NCBI GenBank assembly: GCA_035541655.1
Contig: DATKMY010000147.1
Location: forward strand, 4,185 to 68,184
Direction of reading: 5' to 3'
DNA length: 64,000 nt
Origin: CAIWHR01 sp035541655
Lineage (GTDB): Bacteria > Pseudomonadota > Gammaproteobacteria > Burkholderiales > Casimicrobiaceae
The notes beneath the pieces were generated by a model. It ran no database searches. It had not been told where the DNA came from and saw only the letters and a program-made list of their open reading frames with translations. Shown here one piece after another: positions 58,198-64,000 of the stretch. The translations under genes and the position numbers were made by a program. Positions within the stretch are counted from its first letter, which is position 1. Each line of letters opens with the position of its first letter.

Positions 58198-59251
58198 CGC
58201 TGCAAGTCGGGGACGCCCTGTCCCGCGGCGCTGCCGCCGCGCCGCGCTGCAACGCATCGCGCGCGCGCTGCGCGCGGGAGTCTGCGTTCTCGTCCTCGGC
58301 GCGATCGCGACCAGCGCCGGATGGATCGCTGGGGCCCGGGCCGCAGACGCGGCAGCGTATCCCGAGCGGCCGATCCGAATTGTCGTTCCGTTCGCGGCGG
58401 GGAGCCAGATCGATATCGCGGCGCGCCTGCTCGGCAGCAAGCTCGACGAGGCCCTGCATCAGCAAGTCGTGATCGAGAACCGCCCCGGAGCGTCGGGGAA
58501 CATCGGCAGCGATCTGGTCGCCAAGGCGGCCCCCGACGGCTACACGCTGCTGCTGACCGGCTCGCTCATCACGCTGCTGCCGAGCACGCTGGGCCCGGTC
58601 GCCGTCGATCCGGTCGCTTCGTTCGCGCCGATTACCAAGCTCGCCGAACCGCCGATCGTGATCGTGGCGCACCCTTCGCTCAATGTAAGCACCCTGCCCG
58701 AGCTGCTCGAGCTCGCACGGCGGCGTCGGGGCGAGATCGCGTATGCGACTGCCGGCGTGGGTACCGTGCAACATCTCGTCGCGTGGATCATTGCGCGCGA
58801 CGCCGGCGTCGAAATGCTGCACGTCCCCTACGCGAACAGCGGGCAGGCACTGAAAGATGTCAGCTCCGGTGAGGTCCCGGTCTATTTCACCTTCCTGGGT
58901 CCGATCGACGGAATGCTCCGCAGCGGAGGCCTCAGGGCTCTGGCCGTGGTAAGCGACCGGCGAATACGCGCGTGGCCGGATATCCCGACCGTCGCCGAGC
59001 TCGGATTCGGGGACGCGGCGGCGAGCCCCTGGAACGGCGTCCTTGCGCCGGCCGGAACGCCGCCCGAAATCGTCGATCGGCTGTACCGGCAATTCGCCAG
59101 GATCGTCGAGCTGCCCGACGTGAAGGATCGCTTCGCGCAGATGGGAATGGAGCCGATCGCCACGCCGCCCGATCGCTTCAGCGCCGAGATCAAGGAAGCG
59201 GTCGTGCGCTGGCGGCCGATCGTGAAGGCGGCAGGCATCCATGCCGACTGA
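58148..59251 (+). CDS. tripartite tricarboxylate transporter-type (TctC/Bug) substrate-binding protein
   Basis: A periplasmic binding protein of the Bug family, which is hugely expanded in Burkholderiales. The signal is followed by YPERPIRIVVPFAAGSQIDIAARLL, then IENRPGASGNIGSDLVAKAAPDGYTLL and the rest of the fold. The start is uncertain. The only in-frame ATG is at 58019, deep inside the hydrolase gene; TTG at 58148 is used here, and CTG codons near 58268 would give a shorter signal. No TctA/TctB membrane genes are nearby. Confidence 0.8.
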   Translation: MQGHKIIPSPIRATRPDAASRGRPVPRRCRRAALQRIARALRAGVCVLVLGAIATSAGWIAGARAADAAAYPERPIRIVVPFAAGSQIDIAARLLGSKLDEALHQQVVIENRPGASGNIGSDLVAKAAPDGYTLLLTGSLITLLPSTLGPVAVDPVASFAPITKLAEPPIVIVAHPSLNVSTLPELLELARRRRGEIAYATAGVGTVQHLVAWIIARDAGVEMLHVPYANSGQALKDVSSGEVPVYFTFLGPIDGMLRSGGLRALAVVSDRRIRAWPDIPTVAELGFGDAAASPWNGVLAPAGTPPEIVDRLYRQFARIVELPDVKDRFAQMGMEPIATPPDRFSAEIKEAVVRWRPIVKAAGIHAD

Positions 59252-59291
59252 GAGACGGTCGGGGCAACTCGGGACTCGGCGGAGACGGAGA

Positions 59292-59780
59292 GTGAACTTC
59301 AGGCGGGTTTGGGCCGCCGCGGTGGCGATCGCGGGAATCGGCTGCTCAATGGCGTTCGCCGACGCCCAAACGCACCAGCACGAGATGGCTGCGCCATCGG
59401 TCGCGCAGCCCGATGACCGACAGCTCGTCCGCTTTCCCGATCCGATGCTTCAGCACACGATGGCCAACATGCGCGACCATCTGCTCGCGCTGCAGGAAAT
59501 CGACATCGCGCTTTCGAAGAACGATTTCGACAAGGCGGCGACCCTCGCCGAGCAGCGCCTGGAAATGAGTTCGCTCGAGCTCCACGGGGCCGCCCACATG
59601 GCGCCATACATGCCGCAGGGCATGCAGGATATCGGGACACGGATGCACCGCGCGGCAAGCCGGTTTGCCGTCGAAGCGCAGAGCGCGAGCGTCAGCAGCG
59701 ACCTCCGACCCGCGCTCGCAGCGCTCGGCGCCGTAATGCAGCAGTGCGTCGCCCGCCACGCGGCCTACCGGGCGCACTGA
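59292..59780 (+). CDS. exported cytochrome c'-like helical protein lacking its heme motif
   Basis: A 162-residue periplasmic four-helix protein with a signal peptide (about residues 1-27) and MLQHTMANMRDHLLALQEIDIAL and LEMSSLELHGAAHMAPYMPQGM. It ends with QCVARHAAYR, where cytochrome c'-like relatives carry CxxCH. Residue 155 is Arg instead of the second Cys, so covalent heme is not expected in the usual way. The GTG at 59292 follows GGAGACGGAGA; an ATG at 59241 overlapping the previous stop is possible. Its role is unknown. Confidence 0.65.
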   Translation: MNFRRVWAAAVAIAGIGCSMAFADAQTHQHEMAAPSVAQPDDRQLVRFPDPMLQHTMANMRDHLLALQEIDIALSKNDFDKAATLAEQRLEMSSLELHGAAHMAPYMPQGMQDIGTRMHRAASRFAVEAQSASVSSDLRPALAALGAVMQQCVARHAAYRAH

Positions 59781-59855
59781 GACGTGCAGCGTACCGGGCG
59801 CGCGGCATAGAAGCTGCCGAAACGCCGACGGGCAGCATCGATGCCCGGAGTTCGA

Positions 59856-60650
59856 TCATTTCGACCAGCGCGCGATGATCGCGTGCAGCGCATCGAGCCC
59901 GTCGGTCAGCGCAGCGGGGCCCGGCTGCAGAATGATCGGCGACTTGATCTCGTGCAGCTCTCCCTGGCAAACGGCGCCCATGCTCGCCCAGCCGGGCCGC
60001 GCGGCAACGCGCTCGGGCCGAAACTTCTTGCCGCACCAGGATCCGATGATGATATCGGGCTCGGCGCGAACGACTTCCTGCGGATCCGCAACGATGCGGT
60101 CCTTCGCGAGGCTCGCTGCGGCTCGCTGCGGAAAGATGTCGCAACCTCCTGCGATGTCGATCAGCTCCGACACCCACCGGATCGCGCTGATCTGCGGCTC
60201 GTCCCACTCCTCGAAGTAGACGCGCGGCCGGCGAGGCAACACGCGGGCGGATTCCCGGACGCGTGCGACGTGGGCCTCGAGCTCCCGGGCGTAGCGCTCG
60301 CTCCGCTCCGGCGCGCCGACCATTGCCCCGAGACGGCGCACGTAGGAGAGGATCCCGGCGATCGACCGGTGATTGCTGATCCAGACCTCGACGCCACGCC
60401 TGATCAGCGCCTGGGCGATATCCGCTTGAATGTCGGAAAAGCCGATCGCAAGATCGGGCTCGAGGCGAAGTATCGAATCGATCCTGGCGCTCGTGAACGC
60501 CGATACCTTGGGCTTCTCCTTGCGCGCTCGCGGCGGACGAACGGTGAAGCCGGAGATGCCGACGATGCGATCGGCCTCGCCGAGTGCATAGAGCACTTCG
60601 GTCGGCTCCTCGGTCAGGCAGACGATGCGCTTCGGAAAGGCGTCGCTCAC
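59856..60650 (-). CDS. BtuF-like cobalamin/Fe3+-siderophore-binding fold protein without signal peptide
   Basis: A 264-residue class III periplasmic-binding-fold protein. RIVCLTEEPTEVLYALGEADRIVGIS, ILRLEPDLAIGFSD and the conserved segment YFEEWDEPQISAI resemble BtuF-type cobalamin-binding proteins. No signal sequence precedes the first strand, so it may stay in the cytoplasm. No permease or ATPase gene is adjacent. The ligand is therefore open. It is divergent from the gene that follows. Confidence 0.75.
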   Translation of the reverse strand: MSDAFPKRIVCLTEEPTEVLYALGEADRIVGISGFTVRPPRARKEKPKVSAFTSARIDSILRLEPDLAIGFSDIQADIAQALIRRGVEVWISNHRSIAGILSYVRRLGAMVGAPERSERYARELEAHVARVRESARVLPRRPRVYFEEWDEPQISAIRWVSELIDIAGGCDIFPQRAAASLAKDRIVADPQEVVRAEPDIIIGSWCGKKFRPERVAARPGWASMGAVCQGELHEIKSPIILQPGPAALTDGLDALHAIIARWSK

Positions 60651-60771
60651 GAAGCGAAGGCTACCTGATCGCTATCGAAATGATCGCGCCGAGAAGCTCC
60701 GTTCCGGGATTCACGTCCTCGATCCCCGCGAGGATCGGGTGCTATGGCGGGGTCGGCCCTACGCCGTCAGG

Positions 60772-61344
60772 ATGATCGATGCGGTCTTTCGCGGTGACGC
60801 GGCGATGGACCCTCTGTTGCGCTCGCTGCAGAGCGCCTCCTCCGGGCCGGACGGCGATCCTCGCGCGACGTTTTCGTATCGAAGCCGCTACAAGGGTCAG
60901 GCGGATCGCATCGCGGCGTTCGAAAGGGCCGGCGTGCTGATGGGAAAGGAGCAGGCCGAATCGATATCGCGGGACACCGCGAGTCGCACCGGTTCGCTGC
61001 AGGCGGCGGTTTACGCGAACACCGACCGGCAACTATGGGTCAGCTATTCCACGTTTCTCCCCGATGGCTCGCTACGGCAAGCCTGGCAGGGCGAGTATCA
61101 CCACATTCCTTTCGCCGATTACCTGCCGTCGATCGTCGAAGATGCGGATCATCGTCTCGAAGTCCGCGGCGACGAGTACGCGCCCAGGGGTGCGGCGCGG
61201 ATCGACGCTCGCGATCTCGAGCTGATCATCGTCCGCGAGGGCATCGCGCTCGCCTACGATCGTTCCAACGACGTCCAGCGAGGCGACCAGATCGTGCTTC
61301 GGCGACGGTCGACCGGATTCGTCGTCGATATCAAGAGCTTCTGA
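60772..61344 (+). CDS. hypothetical protein
   Basis: A 190-residue soluble protein that I do not recognise. It is rich in Asp and Arg, with no signal peptide or membrane segment. It reads as a mixed alpha/beta domain (LWVSYSTFLPDGSLRQAWQGEYHHIPFADYLPSIV, ARDLELIIVREGIALAYD, QIVLRRRSTGFVVDI). The ATG at 60772 was chosen; GTG at 60739 or ATG at 60625 would extend it, the last overlapping the divergent BtuF-like gene. Confidence 0.5.
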   Translation: MIDAVFRGDAAMDPLLRSLQSASSGPDGDPRATFSYRSRYKGQADRIAAFERAGVLMGKEQAESISRDTASRTGSLQAAVYANTDRQLWVSYSTFLPDGSLRQAWQGEYHHIPFADYLPSIVEDADHRLEVRGDEYAPRGAARIDARDLELIIVREGIALAYDRSNDVQRGDQIVLRRRSTGFVVDIKSF

Positions 61345-61727
61345 CGCGGTGAACTCCGCGGCGGACTCCACTCGACGCCGATAGCCGTCGTCCACCGGCG
61401 GCGCGCACCAGTTGTCGCAGCAGTTGACGCACGTCAACGAAGCGATCGCGGTCATCGTGTACTTCTACTCCTCACCAATGGAAATGTTGTGATGATGGCT
61501 CGGCGGATGGGGCGGGGGTCTGATGTGATTTCCGAGATCATGCCGATCGCGACGACGGCCGAGACGGAGAGCGTCGAGGGCCGCAGGAAGAAATCACGCA
61601 CCCGTCGAGCACGGGATCGCATTGGAGCGTCGACGGCGCCCAACTACAACGTCTCGGTGGTCGGCATCTCCTACGTCTGTCGCTGGCAGTAGCGAAGGGG
61701 CCGGCGAATCATGGACAGGAGGACGAC
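61345..61727. other. 383-base gap with no confident gene
   Basis: Between the hypothetical gene and the diheme cytochrome gene. It is less GC-rich near 61455-61500 (CTTCTACTCCTCACC, GGAAATGTTG), which may hold a promoter for the cytochrome gene, although no good -35/-10 pair is seen. Small open frames exist on both strands. Only one (61489-61692, plus strand) deserves listing. Confidence 0.4.
61489..61692 (+). CDS. possible small peptide gene (67 residues)
   Basis: The frame starts with three adjacent ATG codons after GGAAATGTTG. It encodes a short basic middle section (GRRKKSRTRRARD) and ends NYNVSVVGISYVCRWQ. The two-part composition, charged leader and then an uncharged Val/Ser/Tyr tail with one Cys, resembles a small secreted or modified peptide. 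No modifying enzyme is nearby, and the frame may be chance. Confidence 0.2.
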   Translation: MMMARRMGRGSDVISEIMPIATTAETESVEGRRKKSRTRRARDRIGASTAPNYNVSVVGISYVCRWQ

Positions 61728-62795
61728 ATGACGCCAGGCGCCAAGCTCTGCTGTCGCCCGTTGCATCCGATCGCCACCCTCCGACCCGCGGGTGTCCTTT
61801 TCGCCACGGCGCTCCTCCTGGCCGCTGGCGCCGCCGGCCAGGAAGTCGATCGCTCGGGCAAGCAGGTCGTCGAGAGCCTCTGCATTTCCTGCCACGCCAC
61901 AGGAGCGAGCGGCGCGCCGAAGATCGGCGACAAGAAAGCCTGGTCAGCGCTCGCATCGCAGGGGCTCGCATCGCTCACCAGGCACGCCCTCGACGGCATC
62001 CGGCAGATGCCTCCCCACGGCGGGAATCCCTCGCTCAGCGATACGGAGATCGAGCGCGCGATCACGTACATGGTCAATCAGTCCGGCGGGCACTGGACCG
62101 AGCCCGCCAGCAGGACCTCGAAGCCGGCCGCCCAAACCGGCGAGCAGATCTACGAGGCACGATGCTCGAAATGCCACCGGACGGGAGTGAACGGCGCGCC
62201 GCGGGTCGGCGACACGGCGGCCTGGATCCCGCGCTTGAAGCAGGGCATCGACATTGCCGTGCGCTCGGCAATCCACGGACATGGCGGCATGCCCGCCCGC
62301 GGCGGTCAGGCAGACCTCACCGATGCAGAGTTCAAGAGCGCGGTCGTCTACATGATCAATCCCAACTTCGCCTCCGTCACCGCGAAGGTCACGACGACGG
62401 CTGCGGCGCCCTCAGGTCCCGACTTCCGGATCGTCGACGGCACGGCGGTCTACTTCGGGGCTATTCCGGCCGATGCGATCCGGCGCAACGCCAAAGAGTA
62501 TCCGGAGAAAACCTACGGTGTCGCACCCATGGGGCCCGATCAGTATTACGTGACGATCGCCGTGTACGATGCAAGGAGCGGCAAGCGGATCCCGGATGCC
62601 GATGTGCGGGCGCGAATCTCGACGGCAAGCAGCGCCGGACCGGAAAAAGCGCTCGAACCCGTTTCTACAGCGGAGTTGCGCACCTACGGCAACTACTTCG
62701 CCATGGGCGGCAGCGGCCCCTACGAGATCGCCGTACACATCAGGCGGCCCGGAGCAGCGAACACAATCGAGGCCAAGTTCGCGTACGAACGCTGA
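61728..62795 (+). CDS. exported diheme cytochrome c (c5-like) with an extra C-terminal domain
   Basis: A 355-residue periplasmic protein with a signal peptide (about 20-38) and two cytochrome c5-like domains. The heme motifs are CISCH (Cys52-His56) and CSKCH (Cys146-His150). Each has a downstream Met ligand region, MPPHGGNPSLSDTEIERAITYMV and MPARGGQADLTDAEFKSAVVYMI. A C-terminal domain of about 130 residues without cysteine follows (VYFGAIPADAIRR, YYVTIAVYDARSGKRIPDADV). It looks like a small beta-sandwich. The partner of this electron carrier is unknown. Confidence 0.85.
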   Translation: MTPGAKLCCRPLHPIATLRPAGVLFATALLLAAGAAGQEVDRSGKQVVESLCISCHATGASGAPKIGDKKAWSALASQGLASLTRHALDGIRQMPPHGGNPSLSDTEIERAITYMVNQSGGHWTEPASRTSKPAAQTGEQIYEARCSKCHRTGVNGAPRVGDTAAWIPRLKQGIDIAVRSAIHGHGGMPARGGQADLTDAEFKSAVVYMINPNFASVTAKVTTTAAAPSGPDFRIVDGTAVYFGAIPADAIRRNAKEYPEKTYGVAPMGPDQYYVTIAVYDARSGKRIPDADVRARISTASSAGPEKALEPVSTAELRTYGNYFAMGGSGPYEIAVHIRRPGAANTIEAKFAYER

Positions 62796-62866
62796 GAGAG
62801 CGCGCACCGCCGGCGCGGCGCTGTTTCAAGAGTCTCGCTTTCGCCGTCGAGGAATCCCGAGGATGC

Positions 62867-63589
62867 TCAAGCGCATGCCAGCGCGTCGGCCAGTTCGACG
62901 AGGCTCCCCGACGACACGTCGACCGGCACGCTGGCCACGCGCTCTCCCTTGCCCGGCCCGTATTCGTCGGGGCGCGCGACGAACGCCGTGCGCAGGCCGG
63001 TCGCCGCTGCGGCCTCCAGATCCGACGAGTGCGCGGCAACCATCATCGTCTCCTGCGGCGCGCAGTCGAACGCCGCCGCAGCGGCCAAGTAGACGTCGGG
63101 CTTCGGCTTGTAGTCGCGCGCGAGCTCGGCTCCGAGAATCGCATCCCATACGAGCCCGTTGCGGCGGGCCAGGTCGACCATGATCGAGATGTTGCCGTTC
63201 GAACAGGGCGCGACGAGAAATTTCGCACGCAGCCGCGCGAGACCGGGCTCGACGTCGGACCACGCGTCGAGCCGGTGCCACGCGAGGTTGAGGTTCGCGC
63301 GGGTGCGCTCGTCGACGCGGTCGAGGCCGAGGTCCTTCAGCACCACGTCGAGATTGCGCCGATGCAGCGCGTCGAGCTTGCTGAACGGGATGCGCCCGCG
63401 GCGCACGGCTTCCATCGCCGGCTGATACTGCTCGCGCCAGCGATCGGCGAACCCGTCCCAGTCGATCGCGATTCCGAGCGGCGAAAGTATGCGCCGGGCT
63501 TCGCGCGCGATCGAGGTGCGCCAGTCGACCAGCGTCCCGAACACGTCGAACACGAGCGCTCTGACATCGGCGACGCTGCTATCGGCCAT
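62867..63589 (-). CDS. type II haloacid dehalogenase-like hydrolase
   Basis: A 240-residue HAD-superfamily enzyme of the L-2-haloacid dehalogenase type. The nucleophile Asp is in VFDVFGTLVDW, the second motif is APCSNGN, Lys is in DYKPKPDVYLAA and MVAAHSSDLEAA completes the site. Type II enzymes replace halogen by hydroxyl on short acids, but many members of this clade act as phosphatases or have unknown substrates. It lies on the minus strand with a downstream gap shared with the diheme cytochrome gene. Confidence 0.85.
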   Translation of the reverse strand: MADSSVADVRALVFDVFGTLVDWRTSIAREARRILSPLGIAIDWDGFADRWREQYQPAMEAVRRGRIPFSKLDALHRRNLDVVLKDLGLDRVDERTRANLNLAWHRLDAWSDVEPGLARLRAKFLVAPCSNGNISIMVDLARRNGLVWDAILGAELARDYKPKPDVYLAAAAAFDCAPQETMMVAAHSSDLEAAAATGLRTAFVARPDEYGPGKGERVASVPVDVSSGSLVELADALACA

Positions 63590-63672
63590 GCTTCCTCGAA
63601 ACGTAGGTTTCCGCGGCAGGGCGACATCATACGATCGAAAGCGATTGGCGCGAACCCTACCTTCGCGGCGCC

Positions 63673-64000
63673 TCAGCGGACACGGATCGCGCTGAGCGCG
63701 AGCGCCGCCCCCCCCAGCAACAGCATCATGCCGAACTCGAACAGGTGGTCGGCCACCCCGCCGCCCTTCAGGAAGATGTCGCGAACGACGATCAGATAAT
63801 AGCGCAGCGGATCGACCCAGGTGAGCAGCTGAACGCTCTGGGGCATGTTGCGAATCGGGAATGCGAAGCCCGACAGCACCGTCATGGGCATGATGAAGAA
63901 CATCGCGGAAAGCATTGCCTGCTGCTGCGTCGCGGCATAGCTCGAGATCAGCAGGCCGAGCCCTTGCGTGCTCGCGAGCAGGAAGCAGCTCGCGAGCAGG
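63673..64000 (-). CDS. ABC-2 type transporter permease, C-terminal part (5' end beyond window)
   Basis: The frame runs to the window edge, so only the last 109 residues are seen. LASTQGLGLLISSYAATQQQAM is followed by MLSAMFFIMPMTVLSGFAFPIRNMP, QLLTWVDPLRYYLIVVRDIFLKG and a last hydrophobic helix. This is the ABC2_membrane/YhhJ-type pattern of drug-export or lipid-export permeases. It ends with AIRVR at 63673. Confidence 0.85.
   Translation of the reverse strand, partial: LLASCFLLASTQGLGLLISSYAATQQQAMLSAMFFIMPMTVLSGFAFPIRNMPQSVQLLTWVDPLRYYLIVVRDIFLKGGGVADHLFEFGMMLLLGGAALALSAIRVR

Noticed and set aside
61072..61455. Minus-strand frame with several cysteines near its start (MTAIASLTCVNCCDNWC)
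   Set aside because: Most of it is antisense to the hypothetical gene at 60772-61344 and there is no ribosome site; the cysteine cluster alone is not enough.

Overview
The window is GC-rich chromosomal DNA with very dense coding, and it most resembles a free-living betaproteobacterium of the Burkholderiales type. This rests on the tkt-gap-pgk order, the polA / DUF2782 / thrB / uvrD / argA / yggX neighbourhood, two BPSS1780-family membrane proteins, a CIRCE-controlled groESL and a tripartite-tricarboxylate (TctC) binding protein. Nothing visible marks it as plasmid or phage: there are no transposases, integrases, tRNA or rRNA genes and no CRISPR array.

Layout. 1-5 kb: the 3' end of an ATPase/TPR-type regulator, then anmK and an M23 peptidase, divergent from tyrS. 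5-12 kb: a thiosulfate-oxidation operon on the minus strand, read soxR-C-D-Y-Z-A-X-B, with a palindromic operator in the soxR promoter. 12-15 kb: a decayed Na/Pi cotransporter gene and polyamine genes speD-speE. 15-21 kb: central carbon genes tkt, gap and pgk, with two acetyltransferases and a small DUF6356 protein between them. 21-34 kb: a DUF1223 protein and a small membrane protein, then an aromatic catabolism block. The block holds a 3-dehydroshikimate dehydratase split into two genes, an IclR regulator, pcaI-J-F-H-G and a livHMGFK-type ABC importer. Between the regulator and pcaI lie a pair of PcaR-like sites and a relic of a livF gene. 34-41 kb: a DUF2726 protein and a peptide-type ABC importer on the minus strand. 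41-44 kb: groESL with a perfect CIRCE element and a strong terminator. 44-55 kb: housekeeping genes (polA, LOG-family hydrolase, thrB, uvrD, argA, yggX). 55-59 kb: a tightly overlapping adenylate-forming ligase / acyl carrier protein / alpha-beta hydrolase trio followed by a TctC protein; this is the least explained system here. 59-64 kb: a cytochrome c'-like protein that has lost its heme motif, a BtuF-like protein, a diheme cytochrome, a type II haloacid dehalogenase and the end of an ABC-2 permease.

How they fit together. The sox genes encode the complete periplasmic Sox core: SoxXA loads sulfane sulfur on SoxYZ, SoxB hydrolyses it and SoxCD oxidises it. The quiC-like pair would make protocatechuate from 3-dehydroshikimate. 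PcaHG opens its ring and PcaIJ/PcaF finish the beta-ketoadipate pathway. pcaB, pcaC and pcaD are not in the window, so they must lie elsewhere. The organism therefore looks like a heterotroph using plant-derived aromatics that can also gain electrons from reduced sulfur. All family assignments are from reading the translated sequence; no database search was run.
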